A stretch of DNA of 64,000 nt from the NCBI GenBank assembly GCA_947053925.1, contig CAMRUG010000002.1, positions 238,003-302,002 on the forward strand, read 5' to 3'. How positions within the stretch are numbered: position 1 is the stretch's first letter; every line of letters starts with the position of its first letter. The notes beneath the pieces are model-generated. The model did not search any database. It worked only from the letters and a program-made list of their open reading frames with translations, and was not told the origin of the DNA. Shown here piece by piece: positions 28,068 through 37,251 of the stretch. A program made the position numbers and the translations under genes. This DNA is from an uncultured Clostridia bacterium. Lineage in GTDB: Bacteria > Bacillota > Clostridia > Christensenellales > CAG-314.

Positions 28068-30274
28068 TTACTCTCACCGCCGTCGTAATTGCATTCTTTA
28101 TTAGAACAACGTACAACCCCGTCGCTGCCTTTTTTATAAACCAAATGAGAGCCGCAAATAGGACACATCTTACCTGTCGGCACATCCCACGAAACGAAAT
28201 CGCAATCCGGATACCCGGTACAGCCGTAAAAAACAGTTCCTTTTTTAGATATACGCTTAATTACGTCTTTGCCGCATTTAGGGCATTGCGCGACAACTTC
28301 CGTTATAGGCTTAGTGTTTTTACAATTGGGATAATTACTGCACGCGAGATACTTTCCGTATCTGCCTTGCCGTTCAAGCATCTTTGCGCCGCAAATTTCA
28401 CATTCTATGTCTGTTTCTTTAGGTGGCGCTTTTTCTTTTAAACTCTTCATATTAGAACAGTTTGGATAATTACTGCAAGCAAGATATTTTCCGTACCTGC
28501 CGGTTCTAATAACCATCGGCGAACCGCACTTTTCGCAAATCTCATCAGATACTTCGTCTTGCAAAACAATTTTTTCTCCGTGCATAGCGACTTTAACTTC
28601 GTCAAGCATTGGCTGATAAAACTCGTCTACAATTTTATACCATTGTTCTCCGTTGTCCTCTATTGCGTCAAGTTTATCTTCCATTTCAGCAGTAAACTGA
28701 ACGTCTACGATTTTACCGAAGTACTGTTGGAGATAATCTGTAACCTGAATTCCCAAAGTGCTTGGAGCAAGCGCTTTTCCGTCTTTAGTTATATACTCTC
28801 GTTTATAAAGAGTTTGCATAGTTGCCGCGTAAGTACTGGGACGTCCTATGCCTTTTTCTTCCATAGTTTTAATAATACTTGCTTCGGTAAACCTTGCAGG
28901 CGGCTTTGTAAACTTCTGCTCGTGTTTTAACTTGATTAGTTCTAACTTATCGCCTATTTCCAAAGGCGGAATAACGGCATTTTCGCCTTCTTCGTTTTCT
29001 TTACTTTTCGTTTCGCCGTAAATTGCCAAATAACCTTCAAATATCAGTGTCTTACCTGTCGCGGTAAGTCCGTACTCTCCGCACGAAACGTTTACGTTTA
29101 CGCTGTTATATGTTGCATTCGCCGCTTGACTTGCCAAAAATCTCTGATAAATCAGCTTGTACAATAGATATTGATTGCGTTGAACTTTATCTTTTATAGA
29201 TTCGGGAGTAATATCCAAATTGATAGGACGGATAGCCTCGTGCGCGTCCTGAGCTTGTTTTTTAGAAGCATAAAAATTGGGTTTTTCCGGCAAATATTCC
29301 TGACCGTATTTAACAGCAATCGTTTCTCTTGCGCTTGCCACCGCGTCTGTAGACACTCTTACAGAGTCTGTACGGATATAGGTAACCAATGCAACGTGTC
29401 CCATTCCTGCAATATCAAACCCTTCGTAAAGCTGCTGTGCTACCGACATAGCTACTGCGCTGGTCATTTTGAGTTTATTGACGGCGTCCTGTTGCATTGT
29501 GCTGGTCGTAAAGGGCGGCAATGGCTTACTTTGCGTTACGGCTTTTTTAACGTTTGTAACCGTAAATTCGCCGTTATTTAATACAGACAATGCATCTTCG
29601 CACTGCTCTTTATTTTGAATTTTGTATTTTTTTCCGTCCTTTTCGGTCAGATTTGCAGTGAAACTCGGCTTTGCATTTGGCTTGTCCAAAGTTGCGGCAA
29701 CCGTCCAGTATTCTTCCGGTTTAAAAGATTGAATTTCTTTTTCACGGTCAACTATCAAACGCAACGCCGCAGACTGTACTCTACCCGCAGAAAGTTTATT
29801 GCGTATTTTTTTACACAATACAGGAGACAGCGTATAACCGACAAGTCTGTCTAAAACCCTGCGGGCTTGCTGAGCATCGACTAAACCTTTATTGATATAT
29901 TTAGGATTTTGTATTGCTGCATTAACGGCTTTCTTAGAAATTTCGTTAAACATAATACGGTTTTTTTCGTTAGGGTCCAGATTAAGCGCACATTGCAAAT
30001 GGTACGAAATTGCTTCGCCTTCGCGGTCAGGGTCGGTTGCCAAATAAACTTGTTCGGCTTTGGCAACTTCTTGCCGTAAACGTGCAATTGTTTCCTTTTG
30101 TTCAGGCTTGCGGGCTTCGAGTTCGGGTTTATAATTATTTTTAAAATCCACACCCATCGTCTTTTCGGGTAAGTCCCATATATGCCCGCGAGAAGCGTCA
30201 ACCTTGTACCCTTCCCCTAAATATTTGCCTATTGTTTTTGCTTTTGCCGGCGATTCGACAATTACAAGTTTCAT
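28064..30274 (-). CDS. topA: DNA topoisomerase I
   Basis: The 736-aa type IA topoisomerase relaxes negative supercoils. The Toprim domain starts MKLVIVESPAKAKTIGKYLG with ATDPDREGEAISYHL, and the active-site tyrosine is in VTYIRTDSVRVS. The C-terminus carries four Cys4 zinc ribbons (CEKCGSPM..CSNYPNC, CEICGAKM..CSNYPNC, CPKCGKDV..CTGYPDC, CPICGSHL..CSNKEC). It overlaps dprA and trmFO by 4 bases each. Confidence 0.97.
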   Translation of the reverse strand: MKLVIVESPAKAKTIGKYLGEGYKVDASRGHIWDLPEKTMGVDFKNNYKPELEARKPEQKETIARLRQEVAKAEQVYLATDPDREGEAISYHLQCALNLDPNEKNRIMFNEISKKAVNAAIQNPKYINKGLVDAQQARRVLDRLVGYTLSPVLCKKIRNKLSAGRVQSAALRLIVDREKEIQSFKPEEYWTVAATLDKPNAKPSFTANLTEKDGKKYKIQNKEQCEDALSVLNNGEFTVTNVKKAVTQSKPLPPFTTSTMQQDAVNKLKMTSAVAMSVAQQLYEGFDIAGMGHVALVTYIRTDSVRVSTDAVASARETIAVKYGQEYLPEKPNFYASKKQAQDAHEAIRPINLDITPESIKDKVQRNQYLLYKLIYQRFLASQAANATYNSVNVNVSCGEYGLTATGKTLIFEGYLAIYGETKSKENEEGENAVIPPLEIGDKLELIKLKHEQKFTKPPARFTEASIIKTMEEKGIGRPSTYAATMQTLYKREYITKDGKALAPSTLGIQVTDYLQQYFGKIVDVQFTAEMEDKLDAIEDNGEQWYKIVDEFYQPMLDEVKVAMHGEKIVLQDEVSDEICEKCGSPMVIRTGRYGKYLACSNYPNCSNMKSLKEKAPPKETDIECEICGAKMLERQGRYGKYLACSNYPNCKNTKPITEVVAQCPKCGKDVIKRISKKGTVFYGCTGYPDCDFVSWDVPTGKMCPICGSHLVYKKGSDGVVRCSNKECNYDGGESK

Positions 30275-31359
30275 TCAGTTCCTCCATATATCCGATAAGA
30301 ATTACCGGGTAGCCTCGCAATTATACTCCTTAATTCCAAATTTGCCAACAAAAAATTTAAGTCGGACGGACTAAATCCTGTTTCGCAAACTAACTGATCG
30401 AACGATTTTTGTCCGACAGTCAAAACGTCGACAATTTTTTGTTCTTCAAAATTTAGTTGAATTATTTTATTTTCAACTTGTTTGCTCTCCAAGTTGTAAA
30501 AATCAATTATATCTCTCGGCGTAGTTACACACGCGCCTTGCATACTCTTAATAAGCGCGTTACTGCCGCTAAAACCCGAGTCGTATATTTCTCCGGGAAC
30601 GACAAAAACGTCCTTTCCCTGTTCTAAAGCAAGCTCTACTGTAGAATTTGTTCCGCTCTTTAATGGTGCCTGACAAACGAGCAATCCGCGTGATAACCCT
30701 GCAACTATGCGGTTACGGTGCGGAAAATGATATGCTAACGGCGAAGCCCTTAAACCGTATTCCGAAATAATGAGTCCTCCGCCCTTTAAAATTCTGTCAG
30801 CCAAATTTTCGTTAGTCGGCGGATATATATTCAAAATACCCGACCCCAACACTGCAATGGTCAAACCGCTTTCGGTGAGAGTCGTTTCGTGCGCAATGCT
30901 GTCAACGCCGTAAGCAAGACCGCTTACAATTACAAAATGTTCGGCGAGCAATCTGGTAAAGTCTGTTGCTATCCGTCTGCCGTAAGAAGATACTTTTCGC
31001 GTGCCTACGACGGACAGGCAGTTTTTACTTAATAAAGTAATATCTCCTTTACAGAACAAAATGTAAGGCGGCTCATCGATATCGCGCAAACAGCGCGGAT
31101 ACTTTTCAGAATACCAAGTAACTGCTTCGATACGGTTTTGTTCCATATCGAAAATAATTCTCTCAGCGTCATTTTTCTTGATAGCAGATTTCAGTACACC
31201 GTAACTGTTACCCAATATAGAACGTATCCTATCATCACAGTCAAAATTTCTTACCAACTCATCGGCAGTGTCATACAGTTCGGAAAGTTGAAAAAACTTT
31301 TTAACCGTCAACCCGTTTTCGCCGAATAATATACACAATTTATCTTTTAAAGTATACAT
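30271..31359 (-). CDS. dprA: DNA processing protein DprA/Smf
   Basis: The 362-aa protein binds single-stranded DNA and loads RecA during transformation in competent species. The Rossmann core shows GTRKVSSYGRR, VSGLAYGVDSIAHE, AVLGSGILNIYPPTN and FPHRNRIVAGLS, and a winged-helix domain forms the C-terminus. It lies between comM (4-base gap) and topA. Competence itself is not shown by this window. Confidence 0.95.
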   Translation of the reverse strand: MYTLKDKLCILFGENGLTVKKFFQLSELYDTADELVRNFDCDDRIRSILGNSYGVLKSAIKKNDAERIIFDMEQNRIEAVTWYSEKYPRCLRDIDEPPYILFCKGDITLLSKNCLSVVGTRKVSSYGRRIATDFTRLLAEHFVIVSGLAYGVDSIAHETTLTESGLTIAVLGSGILNIYPPTNENLADRILKGGGLIISEYGLRASPLAYHFPHRNRIVAGLSRGLLVCQAPLKSGTNSTVELALEQGKDVFVVPGEIYDSGFSGSNALIKSMQGACVTTPRDIIDFYNLESKQVENKIIQLNFEEQKIVDVLTVGQKSFDQLVCETGFSPSDLNFLLANLELRSIIARLPGNSYRIYGGTE

Positions 31360-31363
31360 CTTC

Positions 31364-32890
31364 TCACACTCGGTATTTTCTGTCTAATGACCTGTATTGT
31401 ATAGACTCGGCGATATGCTTAACAGAAATATTATCCGCTCCGTCTAAATCGGCTATTGTTCTTGCAACTTTTAAAATTCGGTTATATGCACGGGCAGATA
31501 AATTCAATCTGTCAAAAGAATCTTCCATCAAAGTAAGGCTTTCTTTATCTAATTTACAATACTTTTTAATATCGACTGTGGTCATTTGCGCATTACAACG
31601 CTTTCCGCTACCGCTCAAACGGCTAAGCTGTTTTTCACGCGCGATATTAACGCGTTTGCGTATTGTCTCGGACGGTTCAGCCAATGTATCGCTTTGTATA
31701 TCGTAATATGTTACATTATCAACTTCTATATGAATATCTATTCTGTCGAGCAACGGACCCGAAAGCTTGCCCAAGTATCTATGTATTTGCGAAGCAGAGC
31801 AAGTGCATTCTGCCGTTGCGCTGCCGTAATTTCCGCACGGGCAAGGATTCATACTGGCAATCAACATAAAATCCGCAGGATACGTTACCGATACCGCATT
31901 ACGGGCAACCGTTATTACTCCGTCTTCTAACGGTTGGCGTAAAGTTTCAAGAGTTTGACGGCTGTATTCGGGCAACTCGTCTAAAAACAAAACTCCGTTG
32001 TGCGCAAGACTGATTTCTCCCGGACGGGCTTTATTTCCGCCGCCTGTCAAAGCAACCATCGTGGCTGAGTGATGCGGCGTTCTGAACGGTCTTTCATATA
32101 TAAAGCCTCCGTCAAGTTGACCGGAAATACTGTGAATTTTGGCAACTTCCAACGCTTCGTCAAAAGTTAAGTTCGGCATAATAGACGGCACAGCACGGGC
32201 AAGCATTGTTTTTCCCGCCCCCGGAGGGCCTACCATAAGAATATTATGTCCGCCTGCAACGGCTATTTCCATAGCGCGCTTTGCAGCAAATTGACCTTTT
32301 ATATATTTAAAATCGTTATCGCCGCGTCTATACTCAACGTCGTTTTGCCAACTTCTGGTAGTCAACGGCTGTAATTCCGTTTGTCCTGTCAAAAATGCCA
32401 CCGCTTCGCTAAGAGTGGCAACGGCGTATATTTCCGTACCTTCTATAAACACAGCTTCTTCGGCATTATCACGCGGTATAACAAAAACTCGTTCGCCTTG
32501 TTGTTTGGCAGAAATTATCATAGGCAACAAGCCGTTGATTTTTCGGACTTCGCCGTTTAAAGACAACTCCCCGAGAATTACTGCCTTTTTTAATGTATCA
32601 TAAGGAATTTGTTTACTTGCGGCAAGCATACCGATTGCGATAGGTAAATCGTATAATGTGCCTTCCTTTTTTATATCTGCAGGAGCAAGGTTTATAACAA
32701 CTGAAGCTACGGGATAGGAATAACCACTGTTTTTTACGGCAGAACGTATGCGCTCTTTAGATTCCTTTACAGCCGTATCTGCAAGTCCTACTATATCGTA
32801 GGTGGGCATACCGGAGTGCATATCTATTTCTGCTTGGACAGAAAAACCGTCTAATCCTTTTAAACCGTAGCTTTTGACGAGAGCGAGCAT
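31364..32890 (-). CDS. comM: YifB/ComM family Mg chelatase-like AAA ATPase
   Basis: The 508-aa protein has the N-terminal ChlI-like domain (MPTYDIVGLADTAVKESKERIRSAVKNSGY), Walker A GPPGAGKTMLARAVPSIMP, and MNPCPCGNYG with a Cys-rich insert. In naturally competent bacteria ComM is a branch-migration helicase. It is the first gene of a long unit running through dprA, topA, trmFO, hslVU, aspS and trxA, with GGAGAAAG upstream. Confidence 0.93.
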   Translation of the reverse strand: MLALVKSYGLKGLDGFSVQAEIDMHSGMPTYDIVGLADTAVKESKERIRSAVKNSGYSYPVASVVINLAPADIKKEGTLYDLPIAIGMLAASKQIPYDTLKKAVILGELSLNGEVRKINGLLPMIISAKQQGERVFVIPRDNAEEAVFIEGTEIYAVATLSEAVAFLTGQTELQPLTTRSWQNDVEYRRGDNDFKYIKGQFAAKRAMEIAVAGGHNILMVGPPGAGKTMLARAVPSIMPNLTFDEALEVAKIHSISGQLDGGFIYERPFRTPHHSATMVALTGGGNKARPGEISLAHNGVLFLDELPEYSRQTLETLRQPLEDGVITVARNAVSVTYPADFMLIASMNPCPCGNYGSATAECTCSASQIHRYLGKLSGPLLDRIDIHIEVDNVTYYDIQSDTLAEPSETIRKRVNIAREKQLSRLSGSGKRCNAQMTTVDIKKYCKLDKESLTLMEDSFDRLNLSARAYNRILKVARTIADLDGADNISVKHIAESIQYRSLDRKYRV

Positions 32891-32929
32891 TAACTTTCTC
32901 CTTTGCTGAAAACACTTTCCTATTTTATT

Positions 32930-32958
32930 AGTATAACTGCCAAACTTAAAACAAACAA
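32930..32958 (-). promoter_or_regulatory. Promoter of the comM-dprA-topA unit
   Basis: TTGTTT and TATACT on the minus strand are separated by 17 bases and lie about 40 bases upstream of the comM start. Confidence 0.55.
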
Positions 32959-33160
32959 GTCTTTTAACAAAAAATAATTTAATAAATTTTTTTGAAAACT
33001 ATTTAAATCTCATATTCGCTACAATAAAAAACAGCAAATCGTCTTAAAAGTAAAAAATTACAGCAAAACTGCTACTTACTAATTGGAAAACTTAGAAAAA
33101 AATGTACGAAATAAAGCAGACATAACAATGAGAACAAAAAACGCCGCTATAATTATGCTG

Positions 33161-33814
33161 TTAATTTAGTTTGTTAATTTTACAACCGAATATTGTTCCG
33201 TCTTTTAATAATGATTGTCGAATTGTATCAGACAAATCAGCCAAATTCATATTCCAATCAGCAATATGTTTACCTTGTCTGATATAAACTTGATTAGATA
33301 AATACTTGTCTGTAATAAACAAATCATAATCTTGCCGCTGAACTAAATTTAGTACATTAATGCAAATATCGTTATTATAAATGCTATGCGCGTATACAGG
33401 ACCGTAGAAAAAGAACCTCCCCTCGGCGTCGTAAGCGTCGCCGAGATTAGTTTTAATATAAGTAAATCCGTATTCGTTAAAAAGATAAGCAAACGCTTGT
33501 TTAATTATTTTTTCATCATCGCTAAGAGAGTTTATATACATTCTTTCTAAAATACTAATTTCTTTTAAATACTCTTTGCTTAAAGAAAATACATCGTAAC
33601 TGTTTTTGTTCTTACGCGCACCAAAATAAATTTGTTTTTCCGTTAAATCAATTTTATACATTTGAATGCCGTCCGTTACTATTTTGCCATAACCCACAAA
33701 ACGTTTTTTTAAACAGGGCTGCCAATTATATTTAAAAATATTTACTCCTTCGATTTCGCACAAATCGTTACCGTCAAACTTTCCCAATAAAAGCAAGCCA
33801 CTGTTTTTATTCAT
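33161..33814 (-). CDS. Orphan hypothetical protein with a perfect consensus promoter
   Basis: I do not recognise this roughly 217-aa protein. The ORF-track start at 33829 is a TTG inside the ribosome binding site (TTGGAGAAAAG), so ATG 33814 (MNKNSGLLLLGKFDGND) is preferred. The sequence is soluble-looking with alternating beta and alpha character and aromatic clusters (RFFFYGPVYAHSIYNN). It is monocistronic, between comM and rplS, driven by the promoter at 33851-33879. A +1 frame just past its stop codon encodes a hydrophobic stretch. Confidence 0.75.
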   Translation of the reverse strand: MNKNSGLLLLGKFDGNDLCEIEGVNIFKYNWQPCLKKRFVGYGKIVTDGIQMYKIDLTEKQIYFGARKNKNSYDVFSLSKEYLKEISILERMYINSLSDDEKIIKQAFAYLFNEYGFTYIKTNLGDAYDAEGRFFFYGPVYAHSIYNNDICINVLNLVQRQDYDLFITDKYLSNQVYIRQGKHIADWNMNLADLSDTIRQSLLKDGTIFGCKINKLN

Positions 33815-33850
33815 TATTCTTTTCTCCAATTTACATTCAAATTAAAATAA

Positions 33851-33879
33851 ATTATAGATATAGCGAGAAGATTTGTCAA
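33851..33879 (-). promoter_or_regulatory. Perfect consensus sigma-A promoter of the orphan gene
   Basis: TTGACA and TATAAT on the minus strand are exactly 17 bases apart. The predicted leader is about 30 nt and contains the GGAGAAAAG site. Confidence 0.8.
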
Positions 33880-33885
33880 ATATTA

Positions 33886-33917
33886 AATAAAAGCAACCCC
33901 GTTTGACGAGATTGCTT
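33886..33917 (-). terminator. Terminator after rplS
   Basis: AAGCAACCCCG (33891-33901) and CGAGATTGCTT (33907-33917) form an 11-bp stem with two wobble pairs and a 5-nt loop, followed by TTATTT on the minus strand. Confidence 0.7.
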
Positions 33918-33931
33918 ATCAGAATAAAGAT

Positions 33932-34270
33932 TTAGTTAGAACTCTTAACTTTAGCCGCTTTACCTGTACGGGAACGCAAATAATAAAGCTTAGCTCTGCG
34001 TACATGTCCTTTGCGTACAACTACAATGCTGTCGATTTTAGGACTGTGAACAGGGAATATACGTTCAACGCCGATACCCGACGAAATACGTCTAACTGTA
34101 AAAGTTTCGCGAAGTCCGCCGTGTTTACGCGCAATAACAATTCCTTCGTAAGCTTGAATTCTTTCTTTGTTACCTTCTATAACTTTGAAATTAACGCGTA
34201 CCGTATCGCCTACGTTAAAAGGAGTTACTTCTCTTAAAGATTCCGTTTCAATTTGCTTAATGATATCCAT
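33932..34270 (-). CDS. rplS: 50S ribosomal protein L19
   Basis: The 112-aa protein has the L19 signatures [32 protein letters not shown] and [33 protein letters not shown]. It contacts 16S rRNA at the subunit interface. In Bacillus it follows trmD; here it is separated from the trmD operon, with its own promoter, leader and terminator. Confidence 0.97.
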   Translation of the reverse strand: MDIIKQIETESLREVTPFNVGDTVRVNFKVIEGNKERIQAYEGIVIARKHGGLRETFTVRRISSGIGVERIFPVHSPKIDSIVVVRKGHVRRAKLYYLRSRTGKAAKVKSSN

Positions 34271-34274
34271 TTGA

Positions 34275-34345
34275 CTTTTCCTCCAAAATATTTTTGTTAA
34301 CTAAGCGTTCATAAACTATTAGCCAGAGGACCGCCCGAAGCCACT
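34275..34345 (-). promoter_or_regulatory. Candidate L19 leader
   Basis: The 5' leader of rplS contains a GC-rich block (CAGTGG..CCTCTG arms around a GGGCGG loop) unlike the surrounding AT-rich DNA. L19 leader RNAs are known in Firmicutes, so autoregulation is plausible. I could not compare it with a family model. Confidence 0.4.
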
Positions 34346-34350
34346 GATAT

Positions 34351-34379
34351 ATTTTAGCATACAGAAGGTTGAAACGCAA
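34351..34379 (-). promoter_or_regulatory. Promoter of rplS
   Basis: TTGCGT and TAAAAT on the minus strand are separated by 17 bases, just upstream of the structured leader. Confidence 0.6.
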
Positions 34380-34790
34380 GCGTTTTTACACTACTTTTAT
34401 TATTGAGTTTCAGATTTTTAATATAAATCCATTGTTAAATAAATTGCATTATACCGAATACAAATCAAATAAAATATATGGTGCTCATCTAAACCGCATT
34501 TTAATATAGTAACGGTTGTTAATTGCAAATAATTGTAAGGGTAATTAAAGATATATAACGCTAAACAGAGTTAAATAATCGACAAAGAAAAAAACGAACT
34601 AACTCTCTATACTTTAAATAGTTATTATTAAAAAAGCAGTATAAATTTCAATAACAACTTATCCAAAATAGAGATACAAATTTTGTACTGTCGCAAGTCA
34701 TCTTCTCCTAAATATTGTTTTTGTCAAAATTACATATACTATGTCTAAGATAGTATTATCTAATTTAGCATATTTGACTGCAATTTAACG
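34380..34790. other. AT-rich intergenic region between yraN and rplS
   Basis: No gene is supported in these roughly 410 bases. A short AT-rich inverted repeat, ATACTAT and ATAGTAT (about 34737-34757), lies downstream of yraN without a U-run. A 17-codon ORF near 34700 has a misplaced ribosome binding site and is not called. Confidence 0.5.
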
Positions 34791-35135
34791 CTAATTACGA
34801 AAAGCGTCTTTTAAAACTGTAACTTCTTCGCACATCACTTCTACAACGTCAAAACGCGTAGGTGCGCCTGTATTCTTATTCAAATACAGCCAATACTTAG
34901 CCGCGCCTATTATTCTTTGACGTTTATAAGGCGTTACAGCTTCTCTCGGAAGACCGAACTTATCGCTTGCGCGGCTTTTAACTTCTACAAAAACGACAAA
35001 GCCGTCATTAACGGCAACGATGTCTATTTCGCCGAATCGGCATTTAAAATTACGTTCCAGTATTTTATATTTATGTTTAACAAGATAATCAGCAGCAATA
35101 TCTTCGCCTTTTACGCCTTTAATATGAGTATTCAT
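34791..35135 (-). CDS. yraN: YraN family putative endonuclease
   Basis: The 114-aa protein matches UPF0102/YraN: GVKGEDIAADYLVKHKYKILERNFKCRFGEIDIVA and FVVFVEVKSRAS give the restriction-endonuclease-like D-ExK core (Asp in GEIDIVA, EVK). The role of the family is not established, though it is linked to recombination. It follows rnhB by 3 bases at the end of the operon. Confidence 0.93.
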   Translation of the reverse strand: MNTHIKGVKGEDIAADYLVKHKYKILERNFKCRFGEIDIVAVNDGFVVFVEVKSRASDKFGLPREAVTPYKRQRIIGAAKYWLYLNKNTGAPTRFDVVEVMCEEVTVLKDAFRN

Positions 35136-35138
35136 AAT

Positions 35139-35729
35139 TTATGCTTCAACAAAATTTTTAATAAAACTGCGTCTATGTATTTCACAAGGACCGTATTCTT
35201 TAAGCAAACGTATATGTTCTGCGGTGCCATATCCTTTGTGCTTTGCAAAATTGTACTGCGGATATTGTTTATCGTATTCCATCATAAGCCTGTCTCTGGT
35301 AACTTTTGCAATTATACTTGCCGCCGCAATACTGTAACTTAACGAATCGCCGTGTATGATAGAAACGGTAGGTACTTTCGCCTCCAACTTTACCGCGTCA
35401 ATCAATACCGTATCTACCTTTGACAGTCCGTTAATACATTGTAACATTCCTTGCTTTGTGGCATTGAGAATATTTATTGTATCAATTGTATTGTGCGAAA
35501 CAACCGCTACTTGTACGTCCACTGCCTTTGACATAATTATATCAAAAAGCAACTCGCGCTTTTTTGCCGACAATTTCTTGCTATCGTTAATTCCTTCTAC
35601 AATATCGTCTAACGGCATAATTACCGCCGCCACCACTACAGGTCCTGCAAGCGGTCCTCTGCCTGCCTCATCAACTCCTGCAATATATTGTTTTCCCTGC
35701 TCAACAAGTTGTCTTTCGTATTCCAGCAT
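35139..35729 (-). CDS. rnhB: Ribonuclease HII
   Basis: The 196-aa enzyme removes ribonucleotides from DNA. GVDEAGRGPLAGPVVVAAVI carries the first two acidic residues, LIDAVKL the third, and SIIAKVTRDRLM is also typical. It overlaps rbgA by one base and is followed by yraN. Confidence 0.97.
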   Translation of the reverse strand: MLEYERQLVEQGKQYIAGVDEAGRGPLAGPVVVAAVIMPLDDIVEGINDSKKLSAKKRELLFDIIMSKAVDVQVAVVSHNTIDTINILNATKQGMLQCINGLSKVDTVLIDAVKLEAKVPTVSIIHGDSLSYSIAAASIIAKVTRDRLMMEYDKQYPQYNFAKHKGYGTAEHIRLLKEYGPCEIHRRSFIKNFVEA

Positions 35730-36580
35730 TATATTATATCCTTTGGCAAATCTAATGTAATTTTGCCCAATTTTCCTTTACGGAAGTCATCCAGTATCGC
35801 TTTGGCGCAACGTTCGTAATCGATTTCTCCGCCCCGAAGCAAAAAGCCTCTTTTGACTGCTATATTTTCAAAAATTTCTGCAACGTCTTTATTCTCTAAT
35901 GAAATCTTGTACCTCTGCGTTAAATATTGCGGATATTGATTACTCAATTCTGACAGGAGTAAATTAGAAACTTCGTACAAGTCTACAACATCGTCTTTAA
36001 TACTACCGATAAAACACAATCGCGAAGCGATTTGCTCGTTTTCAAACTTGGGCCACAGCGTTCCGGGAGTGTCAAGAAGTTCCAGTCCCGACTGCAATCT
36101 AACCCACTGTTTTCCTTTGGTAACTCCCGGCTTGTCGCCCGTTATAACGGTCTTTCTGCCTGACAAACAGTTTATCAGCGTAGATTTACCGCAATTAGGA
36201 ACGCCGATTATAAGGCATCTGACGGGCTTAAAAACACCTTTACTCTTGTATCTTTCACGTAAGTCAGACGTTATTTCAGCAAAAGCACTTGATATTTTTG
36301 CCGCTTCCGACGATGCTGTAGCCGTAACTTTTATAAAATGTAAATTGTTTAAACGGAAGTACTTACACCATTCTTCGATTTTTGCGGCGTCTGCCAAATC
36401 GCATTTATTCAAAATAAATACACAAGGTTTATTCCCTACTATTTTATTAAAACTCGGATTGAAACAAGATGCAGGCGCGCGCGCATCTAGAACGTATCCG
36501 ATAGCGTCGACGATTTTTACATTTTCTTCCATCATTCGTAGGGCTTTTGTCATATGCCCCGGAAACCATTGTATTGTCAT
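35729..36580 (-). CDS. rbgA: Ribosome biogenesis GTPase RbgA/YlqF
   Basis: This 283-aa circularly permuted GTPase has the G4 motif LNKCDLAD before G1 GVPNCGKSTLINCLSG and G3 LLDTPGTLWP. It starts MTIQWFPGHMTKALR, typical of YlqF, and has a C-terminal ANTAR-like domain. It acts late in 50S assembly. It overlaps trmD by 4 bases. Confidence 0.96.
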   Translation of the reverse strand: MTIQWFPGHMTKALRMMEENVKIVDAIGYVLDARAPASCFNPSFNKIVGNKPCVFILNKCDLADAAKIEEWCKYFRLNNLHFIKVTATASSEAAKISSAFAEITSDLRERYKSKGVFKPVRCLIIGVPNCGKSTLINCLSGRKTVITGDKPGVTKGKQWVRLQSGLELLDTPGTLWPKFENEQIASRLCFIGSIKDDVVDLYEVSNLLLSELSNQYPQYLTQRYKISLENKDVAEIFENIAVKRGFLLRGGEIDYERCAKAILDDFRKGKLGKITLDLPKDII

Positions 36581-37251
36581 TTTTTCTCCAATAAATCCGG
36601 ACGGTTAGTTTTTGTAATCATCAAAGATTGTTCTTTTCTCCACCGCTCGATATTCTTGTGATTGCCGCTGATTAAAACTTCGGGAACGGTTAAACCGTTG
36701 AAATCTTGCGGTCTTGTATACTGTGGATACTCTAACAGCGAATCGGAAAAAGATTCGTCTGCAGTCGATTGACTGTTGCCCAGCACGTTAGGAACATAAC
36801 GCAAAATAGAGTCTATCAAAACCATTGCAGGAAGTTCGCCTCCGGACAAAACATAATCGCCTATGGACAATTCCATATCTATGTCCATATCTATTATCCG
36901 TTGATCAACCCCCTCATAATGCCCGCACAAAATAAGAATGTTATTCTGCTCAGATAATTCCCTGACAATTTTTTGTTCTAAACGCTTGCCGCGCGGAGAC
37001 ATAAAAATTCTCAAAGATTTGTGTTCGGGGTCGACAGAACTTATACAATCGTGAATCGGCTGAGGAGTCATAACCATACCCGCTCCTCCGCCAAACGGCG
37101 TGTCATCACATTTTTTATGCTTATCAGTCGAATAATCTCGGATATTATGACAGTTTAATTCATATATACCGTTTTCCTTTGCCTTGCCCATAAGGGAACT
37201 GTCAAGCGCGGCAAACATTTCGGGAAAAAGAGTTAAAACTTCAATCTTCAT
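36577..37251 (-). CDS. trmD: tRNA (guanine-N1)-methyltransferase
   Basis: The SPOUT-fold enzyme makes m1G37. The start is ATG 37251 (MKIEVLTLFPEMFAALDSSLMGKA), preceded by GGCGG; the ORF-track prefix lies in rimM. The knot region shows LILCGHYEGVDQRI and DYVLSGGELPAMVLID, and ADESFSDSLLEYPQYTRP is diagnostic. It overlaps rimM by 11 bases. Confidence 0.97.
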   Translation of the reverse strand: MKIEVLTLFPEMFAALDSSLMGKAKENGIYELNCHNIRDYSTDKHKKCDDTPFGGGAGMVMTPQPIHDCISSVDPEHKSLRIFMSPRGKRLEQKIVRELSEQNNILILCGHYEGVDQRIIDMDIDMELSIGDYVLSGGELPAMVLIDSILRYVPNVLGNSQSTADESFSDSLLEYPQYTRPQDFNGLTVPEVLISGNHKNIERWRKEQSLMITKTNRPDLLEKK

